This document shows positions 44,779 through 54,171 of a DNA stretch of 64,000 nt, piece by piece (within the stretch, counting starts at the first letter, position 1; each line of letters begins with the position of its first letter). Source of the stretch: Sinomicrobium oceani (GTDB taxonomy: Bacteria > Bacteroidota > Bacteroidia > Flavobacteriales > Flavobacteriaceae); contig NZ_FPJE01000012.1 of assembly GCF_900119185.1 (NCBI RefSeq), positions 1 to 64,000 on the forward strand. Direction: 5' to 3'. The notes beneath the pieces were generated by a model. That model did not search any database. It saw nothing but the letters and a program-made list of their open reading frames with translations, and had not been told where the DNA came from. A program made the position numbers and the translations under genes.

Positions 44779-46125
44779 ATGAGAAAAACCATTATGTACA
44801 CGCTGTTTTTCAGCCTCTTGCTGAGTTGTAGCAATGACGATGATAATTTTGTCAGCGTCATGTCATATGAGATCCGGGTAAACTATGATGAAACTTACGG
44901 AGGCGAAGGTGCTGCCGGCGCAAAGGTTACCTTTCTTAACCTTGAGGACGGCAGGAGTTATGCGAGTACTACCGGAGATTCCGGTCTGGCTACCGTGGAT
45001 ATTGTGCCCGGAAATTATAACCTGACGGCGTCGCTTACGATGAGCAAGGAAGATTTCGAGACCTTTACGGGACAGGGGGTAGAAGGGGATGTACAATTTA
45101 ATGCTTCCCTGCAAAATATAGCTATTACTGCAGAGCAGAACGAAAGTGCCGTACTTCGTTTGGTGACGGGGACTATCGGTAACCTGTTGCTGAAACAGAT
45201 TTATTACGCCGGCTCGGATACCAAGCTGGGGGCCATATACAGGGACCAGTTTTTTGAGATCCACAATAATTCCAACGATACCCTCTACCTGGACGGCCTG
45301 TGCTTTGCGCAGCTTTTCGGTTCGGCCAGTACGCCCTCCTCACTTCAATCATATCACCTGCCGAACGGACAATTGGACTGGAGCAAATCAGTAGGGCAGT
45401 CCAAAGGAGATAAATCCAATACCGACTATGTGTATGCCGATGAAGTGATACGCATTCCCGGTACCGGGAACGAGTACCCACTGGCTCCCGGTAAAAGTGC
45501 TATAGTAGCAGGCACTGCCGTGAATCATAAAGCACCCTTAACTATTGTAGATGATGAGGGAGAGGAAAAAGTCTACCAGGTGGAAAATCCTGATCTGACT
45601 GTTGATCTGAGCGGGGCGCCTTTTGAGGTATATTTCCGTGATTACCTGGTCGAGAACGGAGGAAGTTTCCTGGATTCGGATATCGATAACCCAAATTCGG
45701 TCAATGTGGAAGTGGCCTTTAAGTCCTATTCCGGCAAAGATCTGATACTCGATGCCAATGGCCGGGATGCTTTTGCCCTGTTTTATGGGGATGACGAGAT
45801 CATTTCTTCCTGGGACCGCCTGACCGGCCCGGATAAACCCATAGATGATATAGAAGATAAGACTACCAGGTACCTGCAGGTTCCCGTATCGGTACTGATC
45901 GATGCCGTGGAGGTGCAGCAGTCAGATCCCGCACGACAAAAGCCCAAGCGCTTGCCCGATGTTGCCGATGCCGGGGAGATCTCGGTGCCGAAGGGCCGTT
46001 ACTCTTCACAATCCGTAATACGCAAACAGGCCAGGATCATCGGTGATCGGGTGATCTATCAGGATACCAACAATTCCTCCGAGGACTTCGAGGTGCTCGA
46101 CCATCCCCTTGTAGAGATCGATTAA
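44779..46125 (+). CDS. DUF4876-like surface lipoprotein
   Basis: A 448-residue lipoprotein: lipobox SLLLSC, lipidated Cys17, followed by SNDDD, an acidic export signal. The N-terminal part (about 35-115) is a carboxypeptidase/Ig-like fold (GAKVTFLNLEDGRSYASTTGDSG) and the rest has a lamin-tail-like segment (LGAIYRDQFFEIHNNSNDTLYLDGLCF). DUF4876 is my memory-based family name. It follows the receptor by 32 bp. It may capture substrate for the receptor, in the place SusD occupies elsewhere; the function is not known. Confidence 0.72.
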   Translation: MRKTIMYTLFFSLLLSCSNDDDNFVSVMSYEIRVNYDETYGGEGAAGAKVTFLNLEDGRSYASTTGDSGLATVDIVPGNYNLTASLTMSKEDFETFTGQGVEGDVQFNASLQNIAITAEQNESAVLRLVTGTIGNLLLKQIYYAGSDTKLGAIYRDQFFEIHNNSNDTLYLDGLCFAQLFGSASTPSSLQSYHLPNGQLDWSKSVGQSKGDKSNTDYVYADEVIRIPGTGNEYPLAPGKSAIVAGTAVNHKAPLTIVDDEGEEKVYQVENPDLTVDLSGAPFEVYFRDYLVENGGSFLDSDIDNPNSVNVEVAFKSYSGKDLILDANGRDAFALFYGDDEIISSWDRLTGPDKPIDDIEDKTTRYLQVPVSVLIDAVEVQQSDPARQKPKRLPDVADAGEISVPKGRYSSQSVIRKQARIIGDRVIYQDTNNSSEDFEVLDHPLVEID

Positions 46126-46136
46126 ATAAAACAGGA

Positions 46137-47714
46137 ATGATGAAGAAGCAGTATATTCTCCTGGCCATAATCTTGGCGCTGACGCTGTCCGGGCTTTATG
46201 CCCAGGACAGAAAAACACCCGGTACGGCCCATGACAATGTGTTTTATCCGGAAGTATACGAAGTTTATAAAAATATAGGGGTACAAATGAAATACGTACC
46301 GGTGGGGGATTATACGGCTTCTTCATTGTATTACCGGAATACAGCGGGAGATCTGCGGCAGGGACAGGAGGCGGAAAGCGTGCAGCATGTAGGTATCAGT
46401 ACCCGGGGATTGTACCGGGGGAAAAAAATTATGTTTTTCGGAGGGATAGATATCCGCAAGGAGTATATGGACGACCAGGGATGGGGATTGTCGTACGGTG
46501 GGCTCAGGGACGGGGTTATGGAAGACCCGCATTATCTTGCGGTGGCCAGGCCGGCCAACTGGAGCAACCAGTATTACGAACTGGGGGGAGGATTTACACT
46601 GCCTGTTATTGCCGACAGGCTGGACGTTTCCCTCGAAGCAGAATACGATGCCTTTAACAAATACCGTACGGATCTCGACCCACGAACGGAAGTGACGTAT
46701 AATCGCCTGCACTTCAAAACCACCGTCGGATATACTTTTCTGGAAAAACATCAGCTGAGCGCCGGGGGAGCCCTGGGGTATTTTCATGTGAGCAACAGCG
46801 CCAAATTCAATAATAACGGGGCTAATATCCCCTATAATTACGACCGTTATATCCGTTGGGTCACCGGCTATGGAACTATGGCTAACAGTGCATCCCATGC
46901 AATCAAACGGCGCAACACGCACTGGTCGGTAGTTGCAGGGTATAGTTATCAGGATACGGGATGGCGCCTGCTCTGTCAGTTTCGCTATTCCGGGTCCCGT
47001 ACCGATACATTCAAGGATAATAGTGACGATCGTTACGCAAGCGAGAACATTTATGGGATATATCATACCGATGAGATGGAAAATAACCTGATGCTGCTCC
47101 GTTTTCCGGACCAGGACAGAGCTTTTAAGGTACATCTTTCCGGTATACGGCGACAAGGAGATAATTTTCTGACGGCAAAGGACGGAAAGAATTATACTAT
47201 GGAACAGACAAAGCTGGGCCTCGGAGCTTCCCTGATACGATACCGGGATACACGCATCCGCTACGATACGGGGATGACATTGACGTATCTCGGGGTTCAA
47301 CAGCAGGATCGATTATCGCAGACTGCTACCGATAATTCCTTGCTGCATGCACAACTTTATTTTTTAAAGGACTATATATTGAATAACAGTATGATACTGA
47401 CGCCCGGAATAAAAGGAGGTTATCGTCATACGCTGGACAATATGCTGGCCAACGGCTCCGCATCCTACCTCGGGCACATAACGGAAAGTGATTATGCCGG
47501 GCTCGCATTAAAGCGGTTTTATGAAGATGTGGTGTATCACGATCATGAAATTTGGTCTCAAAATGTATGGCTGGCCGGGGCAGGTGTTGACCTTCGGTTT
47601 AGGGAGATCAGGAATTTCGATCTCACGCTCAGGATCAGGACCGAAGTACAGCAGGCTGTACAAACCGGTATGCAACGCTGGACTACAGGGATAGCTGTAG
47701 TGTTGGATTATTAG
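46137..47714 (+). CDS. Outer-membrane beta-barrel protein (DUF6850-like)
   Basis: A 525-residue protein with a signal peptide ending GLYAQ and a barrel-like remainder, rich in alternating aromatic residues (for example YYELGGGFTLPV and WRLLCQFRYSGSR), ending in VVLDY. It is 11 bp after the DUF4876-like gene, so both are cotranscribed. No TonB box or plug is visible, so it is not a receptor. DUF6850 is named from memory. It may form a second outer-membrane channel beside the receptor; that is inference. Confidence 0.7.
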   Translation: MMKKQYILLAIILALTLSGLYAQDRKTPGTAHDNVFYPEVYEVYKNIGVQMKYVPVGDYTASSLYYRNTAGDLRQGQEAESVQHVGISTRGLYRGKKIMFFGGIDIRKEYMDDQGWGLSYGGLRDGVMEDPHYLAVARPANWSNQYYELGGGFTLPVIADRLDVSLEAEYDAFNKYRTDLDPRTEVTYNRLHFKTTVGYTFLEKHQLSAGGALGYFHVSNSAKFNNNGANIPYNYDRYIRWVTGYGTMANSASHAIKRRNTHWSVVAGYSYQDTGWRLLCQFRYSGSRTDTFKDNSDDRYASENIYGIYHTDEMENNLMLLRFPDQDRAFKVHLSGIRRQGDNFLTAKDGKNYTMEQTKLGLGASLIRYRDTRIRYDTGMTLTYLGVQQQDRLSQTATDNSLLHAQLYFLKDYILNNSMILTPGIKGGYRHTLDNMLANGSASYLGHITESDYAGLALKRFYEDVVYHDHEIWSQNVWLAGAGVDLRFREIRNFDLTLRIRTEVQQAVQTGMQRWTTGIAVVLDY

Positions 47715-47831
47715 TAGATACGTCGGGGAATTCCGAATATAAATCCTCCCCGGAACAAACGGTATCATCGAAAAACCGGAGGGCTTTGATGTTTCTCCGG
47801 GGATAAACGGTAAATAATAAAAACAATACTA

Positions 47832-48977
47832 TTGAAAAAGCTGCTTACCACCATCATTTTGTGTATGGTCATTATTGTAATTGTATCGTTCCGGTCTACG
47901 GCGGTTCAGAGTTCGTATTACACCCTTCCGGAGCTCAGGGAGCGTTACGGAAGCGGCGATACTTCGCGTTGGCCGGAGGCTTTTCTCGATAGTAGTGTGG
48001 CAGCCGGTTTTAAAGAAATAGGAGTGCTTCCGGAAATGAAGTTCCCGGAAGATAATCCGTATTCCGATGCCAAAAAAGAACTCGGAAAAATGCTCTTTTT
48101 CGACCCCCGTCTTTCCGGTTCCGGTCAGATCGCCTGTGCTTCCTGTCACGATTCCGAACTGGGATGGGGAGACGGACGCAGGCTTTCTTACGGGCATGAC
48201 CGGCAGTTAGGCAAGAGAAATTCCATGACCTTGCTGAATGTAGGGTATGCCGACAGCCTGTTCTGGGATGGAAGAGCGGCATCACTGGAAGAACAGGTTG
48301 ATTTTCCGTTGACAGACACACTCGAAATGCATTCCGATCATAAGATCGCCGTTGGAAATATCCGAAGGATAGCCGGATACCGAATAGAATTTTTTAAAGC
48401 TTTCGGTGACACGATGGTATCTTTTGACAGGATAAGGAAGGCCCTGGCTACCTTTGAGAGGACCATAGTGAGCGGAACAAGCCGTTTCGACCTGTTTGTC
48501 CAGGGCGATACCTCCCGGCTTTCGGACCGCGAAGTACTGGGGCTGCACTTATTCCGTACCAAGGCGAGATGTATCAATTGTCATAATACTCCGCTGTTTT
48601 CCGATAACAAATTTCACAATACCGGACTTACGTATTACGGTCGTAAATATGAAGATCTGGGCCGGTATGAACATACGGGCAAAAAGGAAGATGTAGGAAG
48701 GTTCCGTACGGTAACTTTAAGGGAAATCGCCCGCACCGCTCCCTATATGCACAACGGGATCTTCCCGAATCTGAGGGGGATAATCAACCTGTATAATGCC
48801 GGAATGCCGCGTCCCGCACGGAAACCCCATCAACAAAACGACTCCCTTTTTCCTGAGACCTCACCACTGTTAAAAAAACTGGATCTGACCGATAAGGAAA
48901 AAATAGCATTACAGGCGTTTTTGCTTACGCTTACCTCACGGAGCAGGAGGGAAGATCCTCCGCTGTTGCCGCAATAG
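47832..48977 (+). CDS. Di-heme cytochrome c peroxidase (CcpA/MauG family)
   Basis: A 381-residue periplasmic protein starting with TTG, with an N-terminal membrane/signal segment (residues 4-19). It has two heme c sites, CASCH at 102-106 and CINCH at 247-251, and conserved NSMTLLNVGYADSLFWDGRA and RTVTLREIARTAPYMHNG, the pattern of bacterial di-heme peroxidases. It reduces hydrogen peroxide or oxidises a substrate. It lies 117 bp after the barrel-protein gene and is likely part of the same operon, which is unusual. MauG-type roles (protein or metal oxidation) are possible. Confidence 0.9.
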   Translation: MKKLLTTIILCMVIIVIVSFRSTAVQSSYYTLPELRERYGSGDTSRWPEAFLDSSVAAGFKEIGVLPEMKFPEDNPYSDAKKELGKMLFFDPRLSGSGQIACASCHDSELGWGDGRRLSYGHDRQLGKRNSMTLLNVGYADSLFWDGRAASLEEQVDFPLTDTLEMHSDHKIAVGNIRRIAGYRIEFFKAFGDTMVSFDRIRKALATFERTIVSGTSRFDLFVQGDTSRLSDREVLGLHLFRTKARCINCHNTPLFSDNKFHNTGLTYYGRKYEDLGRYEHTGKKEDVGRFRTVTLREIARTAPYMHNGIFPNLRGIINLYNAGMPRPARKPHQQNDSLFPETSPLLKKLDLTDKEKIALQAFLLTLTSRSRREDPPLLPQ

Positions 48978-49156
48978 GATTTCTATGATGTCCATAAGCA
49001 ACAACATACTTCTTTGGCCGTTGCAAGGCCACACGTAAAACCGGTAAAAGGGCCCGGACATACGGGGGGCAATCGCCGTTTTATATGGTAGTAATGAGAT
49101 ATGGGGCCTATCTGAGTACTACAAAAGCTGCATTTGACATGTGAATACCGAAATAT

Positions 49157-49194
49157 AAAAAAGAGAAAGAATAATACGATTCTTTCTCTTTTTG
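49157..49194 (+). terminator. Terminator upstream of the PUL
   Basis: AAAAAGAGAAAGAAT pairs with ATTCTTTCTCTTTTT in a perfect stem 180 bp after the peroxidase stop. Confidence 0.88.
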
Positions 49195-49195
49195 T

Positions 49196-49211
49196 CTTGT
49201 AATCGATTGAA
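49196..49211. promoter_or_regulatory. LacI-type operator site 1
   Basis: TGTAATCGATTGAA is an imperfect CG-centred palindrome like LacI/GalR-family operators (TGNAANCGNTTNCA). It matches the site at 49331. Confidence 0.6.
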
Positions 49212-49330
49212 ATATTGTTTCCTGATCTCCTTTATTTTCTTGTAAAACTGTATATTTTTTGCTACAATTCTATGTTTTTAATATTTTAACGTGTTAAAAT
49301 TGTTATAATTGATAAAATATATATATTTTA

Positions 49331-49347
49331 GTGCAATCGATTACAAG
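49331..49347. promoter_or_regulatory. LacI-type operator site 2
   Basis: TGCAATCGATTACA lies 134 bp from site 1 and 38 bp upstream of the susC start, right after an AT-rich promoter-like stretch. Placement fits repression of the PUL, perhaps by looping. No lacI gene is in the window. Confidence 0.65.
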
Positions 49348-49382
49348 ATTTTAATCATTTACCAACTAATTTCTTTATTATA

Positions 49383-52379
49383 ATGGACTTTAAACTACTT
49401 TTCATGATTCCCGTAAAAATGCTGTGGGCTTTTTTCGTGTTCGGACTCTTCTTGATGTCGCCGGCACTTTATGCCCAGGAAAAGCAGATTACAGGTACGA
49501 TCACCGATCAGCAAGGCGTGCCATTACCAGGAGTAAATATCCTGGTGAAAGGTACGGCCAACGGAACCCAGACCGATTTTGACGGTAATTATGCGATTAA
49601 TGCGGCCCCCGGACAGGTATTGGTATTTACCTATATCGGTTTGAAGAAAGAAGAGCGGACCGTAGGGAATGCCAATACTTTAGACCTTAAAATGAGTGAG
49701 GATGCCGAAGCCCTGGACGAGGTAGTGGTCATCGGTTACGGAGCTGTAAAGAAATCCGATCTTACCGGGGCCGTAGCCTCTGTGAAAGAACGTGACCTGA
49801 CGTCTATACCGGTTACCAATGCCCTCGAAACCATGCAGGGAAAGGTCCCCGGGGTAGATCTGACCAAATCGAGCGGACAGGCCGGAGCAGGACTTAATTT
49901 CTCCATTCGGGGAAACCGCTCCCTGAATGCCGATAATGGTCCTCTTGTCGTGGTAGACGGCATGATTTACGGGTCTACACTCGATGTTAACCCCAACGAT
50001 ATCGCATCGGTAGAAATTCTCAAAGATGCTTCGGCAACGGCTATTTATGGTACATTGGGGGCAAACGGGGTAGTGCTTATTACGACCAAAAGAGGACGCT
50101 CCGGCAAAAGTAAAGTCTCTTTCAACAGTTATTACAGTGTACAGAGCCTCGGGGGATATGCCGATATTATGAACGGACCCGAATGGGTGCAACTGCGAAG
50201 AGAATCGAGGAGGACCGTGGGCGAGTGGAGCAGTCCGGCAGACGATGCCAATATCTTTAACCCGACCCAACTGGAGAATTTTCAGCAAGGTATCTGGACC
50301 GACTGGGCAGACCAGTTGCTCGGTACCGGGAGCCAGCAAAACCACCAGGTGAGTGTTTCCGGAGGCTCCGAAAAGACTACATATTATTTTTCCATGGAAT
50401 ATTTTCGGGAGGAAGGACTGCTGGAGAACGACAACCTGGACCGTTATAGCGGACGTCTTACGGTAGACCATAAAGTACTCGATAACCTGAAGCTTTCTAC
50501 CAATATCATGTATACCATGAAAGACCACGACCGCAGAAGGGACCCGCTTAACCAGGCTAACAAGATGAGCCCGCTCGGCAGGCCCTATGACGACCAGGGA
50601 GACCTTATTACTTTTCCTGTCGGGGACAGTTCTACACTCAACCCGCTGGTCGACCAGTTACCCGGCAACTACAAGGATAACGAAGACAACAAGCGATTCT
50701 TCGGAAATATCAGTCTGGACTGGACACCTTTGGAAAATCTTACGTTTACGTCCCGTCTCGGTGTGGATCACATGAATTTTCGCAGAGGGGTATTTTCCGC
50801 GACCAATACGCTCGAAGTAGGTGCGGATGGTCTGTCACTGGCCAGTGCCGAGAACGGAACTTTCAACCGCACCACCTGGGAAAACTTTGCCAATTATACC
50901 TATACCACAGGAAAACACGAGATTTCCGGATTGCTGGGGACCAGTATCTGGAAAACCACGGAAGAAAATTACAGGGCCGAAGGAAGAGACCTGGCCTCGG
51001 CGACCATGTTGTTTCATAACCTGGGCGGATTACAGACCCAGATCCGTGTAAACAGCAGCCTGGAAGAAAAGCAACTGGCTTCTTTTTTCGGTAGGGTCAA
51101 TTATAAATATGCAGATAAATACCTCGTTACCCTGTTAATGCGGGCAGACGGTTCTTCCGTACTGGCCCCGGGCAACAAGTGGGGATATTTTCCTTCTGCC
51201 GCCTTATCGTGGGTACTTAAAGAGGAGAATTTCCTGAAAGACAGCCAGACCGTATCACAGCTAAAGGCACGGGTAAGTTACGGGATATCCGGGAACAGTG
51301 CGGTATCACCTTACCAGACCCTGGGAAGTCTCTCCAAAAGTACGTATGCGTATGATCGCGGAACAGATGAAACCCCGGCATTCGGATATTACCCGTCACT
51401 CATAGCTTCCAATAACCTGAGCTGGGAAACCACGGCAACGACCAACCTCGGACTCGATTTCGGATTTTTTAACAACCGCATATCCGGGTCACTCGATCTG
51501 TACCAGCAAAACACGAGCGACCTCTTGATGCAAAGGGCATTACCTACATCTTCCGGGTTTAGCACAGCATGGGATAATATAGGTAAAACACGCAACAGGG
51601 GACTCGAACTGTATGTCAATACCCGGAATATTGTTTCACAGGACAATGGTTTCGGCTGGAGTTCGGATATTACCTTTACGACAAACAAGGAAGAAATACG
51701 GGAACTTCCCGAGGGCGACCGTGACCTGGCCAATGGCTGGTTTGTCGGACAACCGATATCCTCTTTTTACGATTATGAGAAATTGGGGATCTGGCAACTC
51801 GACGAAGCCGACCAGGCTGCGTCATACGGACAGGAACCCGGAGATATCAAAGTCAGGGACCAGGACGGCGACGGGGTGATCACTCCCGAAGACAGGGTTA
51901 TCATAGGAAGTACCGTGCCCGATTTTACCCTTGGGTTTAACAACAGGTTCAGTTACCGAGGTCTGGAACTAAATGTATTCGTATATGCAAGGCAGGGGCA
52001 GACCATTATCAGTGAGGCGGCAGGCTCTTATAAAGTAGATGCTCTCGAAAACGGTCCCAAAGTAGATTACTGGACCCCGGAAAACCCCACCAATGCCTAT
52101 CCGAGACCGGATGCAGGCACCAGCCGTGCAAGTACACAGTATTATTCTACCTTGCAATATGTAGACGGTTCTTTTGTGAAGATCAGGGATATTACCCTGG
52201 CTTACAACTTTCCGCAATCCGTGACAGACTATCTGAAAATAGCAAAACTTCGTTGTTATGCTACCGCCAAGAATTATTTTGTATTTAGTGATATAGACCC
52301 TTATGATCCCGAGAGAGGCGGAAATCTCAGTTTCCCGATGACAAGACAATTGGTATTCGGGATCAATCTGGAATTATAA
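49383..52379 (+). CDS. susC: SusC/RagA-family TonB-linked outer-membrane receptor (pectin PUL)
   Basis: A 998-residue glycan importer. The signal peptide is cleaved near residue 31 (ALYAQ). A CarboxypepD_reg-like domain follows (about 35-110, QITGTITDQQGVPLPGVNIL), then the TonB-box region DEVVVIGYGAVKKSDLTGAV, plug (with IRGNRSLNADNGPLVVVDGM) and barrel ending FGINLEL. It is followed after 23 bp by susD and then by pectin-degrading enzymes, so it should import pectin-derived oligosaccharides. LacI-type operators precede it. Confidence 0.96.
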   Translation: MDFKLLFMIPVKMLWAFFVFGLFLMSPALYAQEKQITGTITDQQGVPLPGVNILVKGTANGTQTDFDGNYAINAAPGQVLVFTYIGLKKEERTVGNANTLDLKMSEDAEALDEVVVIGYGAVKKSDLTGAVASVKERDLTSIPVTNALETMQGKVPGVDLTKSSGQAGAGLNFSIRGNRSLNADNGPLVVVDGMIYGSTLDVNPNDIASVEILKDASATAIYGTLGANGVVLITTKRGRSGKSKVSFNSYYSVQSLGGYADIMNGPEWVQLRRESRRTVGEWSSPADDANIFNPTQLENFQQGIWTDWADQLLGTGSQQNHQVSVSGGSEKTTYYFSMEYFREEGLLENDNLDRYSGRLTVDHKVLDNLKLSTNIMYTMKDHDRRRDPLNQANKMSPLGRPYDDQGDLITFPVGDSSTLNPLVDQLPGNYKDNEDNKRFFGNISLDWTPLENLTFTSRLGVDHMNFRRGVFSATNTLEVGADGLSLASAENGTFNRTTWENFANYTYTTGKHEISGLLGTSIWKTTEENYRAEGRDLASATMLFHNLGGLQTQIRVNSSLEEKQLASFFGRVNYKYADKYLVTLLMRADGSSVLAPGNKWGYFPSAALSWVLKEENFLKDSQTVSQLKARVSYGISGNSAVSPYQTLGSLSKSTYAYDRGTDETPAFGYYPSLIASNNLSWETTATTNLGLDFGFFNNRISGSLDLYQQNTSDLLMQRALPTSSGFSTAWDNIGKTRNRGLELYVNTRNIVSQDNGFGWSSDITFTTNKEEIRELPEGDRDLANGWFVGQPISSFYDYEKLGIWQLDEADQAASYGQEPGDIKVRDQDGDGVITPEDRVIIGSTVPDFTLGFNNRFSYRGLELNVFVYARQGQTIISEAAGSYKVDALENGPKVDYWTPENPTNAYPRPDAGTSRASTQYYSTLQYVDGSFVKIRDITLAYNFPQSVTDYLKIAKLRCYATAKNYFVFSDIDPYDPERGGNLSFPMTRQLVFGINLEL

Positions 52380-52402
52380 CAAACCACCAAAAGCCGAAAA
52401 AA

Positions 52403-54079
52403 ATGAAGATCAAAATAAAAATTATAGTATGCTCGCTCCTTGCCGGGGTATTCGCTTCCTGCGAAAGCTTCCTGGAAGAAGATAATAAGTCGGGCCTTAC
52501 GGCAGATGCCTATTATGCTACCCTGGAAGGTATAGAAGCGCTGGTAAATTCCTGTTATACCCCGATGAGATTCTGGTACGGTAAGGAAAACGGAATAGCC
52601 CTGACCGAAACCGGAACCGACATTTTTACCCGGGGGAACGGTATGGAAAACCCGCCGGTAGCCTTGTATAATTCCGATTTGTCGGGTGCCAATGATCCCA
52701 TAGAGTTTTACTGGACCCGTTTCTACTCGGCATTGAATACCTGCAATGCGGCAGTAGAACGTATACCGGATTCCCCGCTTGCGGAAAATCTGAAACCTGT
52801 GAGAGAAGGAGAAGCCCGGTTTCTTCGTGCATTTTACCTGTGGCATATCGTAGAGACCTGGGGCGATGTACATCTTTTTACCGAAGAAGTAAAGAGTATA
52901 CAGGAAACCGCGACCCGTACGCCGATAGCACAGTTTTATGACCAGATATTCGAGGATCTCGAATTTGCCGTAAACAACCTGCCGCCTTCCTCGGAAGATT
53001 ACGGAAGGGCAAACAAGGCTGCGGCAGAAGCCTTCCTGGCCAGGATGTACCTGACCCGGGGAGAAGATGCCCTTGCCTCCCGGCATGCCAGGAACGTGAT
53101 CAGTGATTATGGCTTTTCCCTGGTGGACAATTATGCGGATCTTTGGGATATCGACAATGTCAGAAATCCGGAGATCGTGTGGCTGGTAAACTTTACGGCC
53201 GACCTGGTGCTGAACCTGGAACTGGAGACTCCCGATGATGGTGATGATGATGATGATGATGATGAAATCTTGCTCCGGGACGGGGGCAATAACTCCCACT
53301 TGTTCTTCCTGATGACCTATGACCAGTTGCCCGGAATGAAGCGCGATATACAGAACGGGCGTCCTTTTGCCAGGTTTATGCCTACGGCACACCTGCTCGA
53401 CCTGTTTGACGAAAATATGGACTCGCGTTTCGATGCGACCTTTCAGCGGGTATGGTACTGTAATAATGCAGACAATGCCCCGGAAGGGATGCAAGTGGGA
53501 GATACGGCGATATACGCTACCAAATACACGATCCCGCAGGCGGAAAAGGACAGTAAGACCTATACGGTTATCGACAGGAGCCGGACCTATGACGACAATG
53601 ATGCCCCCCGGGTGAGGGACCGGTATGTCTCACTGAAAAAGTTTCTCGATCCTTCGAGGCAAACCATATCCCAGCAGCAGGGAAAGAGAGATGCCTTTGT
53701 TATCCGTCTTGCCGAAATGTACCTGATTGTGGCCGAGGCCGAATTAAACCTGGGCAATATGGGCGATGCTACGGAATATTTTAATGAAGTCCGGAGAAGG
53801 GCCGCATTACCGGGACACGAAGACGATATGGAGATTGCAGAAGGCGCGCTCGATATCGATATGATACTCGATGAAAGGGCGAGAGAATTTGCCGGGGAGC
53901 AACTCCGCTGGTTCGATCTGAAGCGCACAGATAAACTCGTGGAGCGTGTAAGGGCCTGGAACCCCGATGCATCCCCAAATATTCAGTCTTACCACCGGTT
54001 AAGACCTATACCGCAGGCACAACTGGATGCGGTAACCAATAAAAGTGAATTTCAGCAAAATGACGGTTACACGAGATAA
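52403..54079 (+). CDS. susD: SusD/RagB-family surface glycan-binding lipoprotein
   Basis: A 558-residue lipoprotein (Cys20 in VFASC, with CESFLEEDN acidic signal) that caps the SusC barrel and captures oligosaccharides. The TPR-like helical core is clear: YWTRFYSALNTCNAAVERIP, GEARFLRAFYLWHIVETWGD and, at the end, RAREFAGEQLRWFDLKRTDKL. Residues 278-288 are DDGDDDDDDDE, coded by a GAT repeat (53234-53266) that may be slippage-prone. It pairs with the susC gene 23 bp upstream. Terminator-like hairpin 54115-54152 follows. Confidence 0.95.
   Translation: MKIKIKIIVCSLLAGVFASCESFLEEDNKSGLTADAYYATLEGIEALVNSCYTPMRFWYGKENGIALTETGTDIFTRGNGMENPPVALYNSDLSGANDPIEFYWTRFYSALNTCNAAVERIPDSPLAENLKPVREGEARFLRAFYLWHIVETWGDVHLFTEEVKSIQETATRTPIAQFYDQIFEDLEFAVNNLPPSSEDYGRANKAAAEAFLARMYLTRGEDALASRHARNVISDYGFSLVDNYADLWDIDNVRNPEIVWLVNFTADLVLNLELETPDDGDDDDDDDEILLRDGGNNSHLFFLMTYDQLPGMKRDIQNGRPFARFMPTAHLLDLFDENMDSRFDATFQRVWYCNNADNAPEGMQVGDTAIYATKYTIPQAEKDSKTYTVIDRSRTYDDNDAPRVRDRYVSLKKFLDPSRQTISQQQGKRDAFVIRLAEMYLIVAEAELNLGNMGDATEYFNEVRRRAALPGHEDDMEIAEGALDIDMILDERAREFAGEQLRWFDLKRTDKLVERVRAWNPDASPNIQSYHRLRPIPQAQLDAVTNKSEFQQNDGYTR
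53234..53266 (+). repeat. GAT microsatellite inside susD
   Basis: A run of GAT codons (with one GGT) encodes an Asp tract in SusD. Trinucleotide slippage would change the tract length without breaking the frame. Confidence 0.85.
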
Positions 54080-54114
54080 GGTGTTTCCATAAAAATAGAG
54101 TTTAGTGTTGAATC

Positions 54115-54152
54115 GGAGCCCGGTTAGTGTGTGATGTAACGGGCTCCTTTTT
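54115..54152 (+). terminator. Terminator within the PUL after susD
   Basis: GGAGCCCG pairs with CGGGCTCC, followed by TTTTT. It would reduce transcription of the enzymes relative to susC/susD. Confidence 0.82.
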
Positions 54153-54171
54153 CCGGAAAAAAATATTGACT

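Larger units (their letters stand above)
48978..49382. other. Intergenic region before the PUL
   Basis: Contains a terminator (49157-49194) and two operator sites for the polysaccharide utilization locus; no gene. Confidence 0.6.

Noticed and set aside
46323-47300. Minus-strand open frame of 325 codons opposite the barrel-protein gene
   Set aside because: The plus-strand frame has a signal peptide and operon context; the minus frame reads as an antisense shadow with no motif.
47724-47825. Terminator between the barrel gene and the peroxidase gene
   Set aside because: GGGGA and TCCCC repeats do not form a stem with a T-run; left as an ordinary gap.
52301-53494. Minus-strand open frame of 397 codons opposite the end of susC and susD
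   Set aside because: Overlaps two clear conserved genes and has no start region or domain; shadow.
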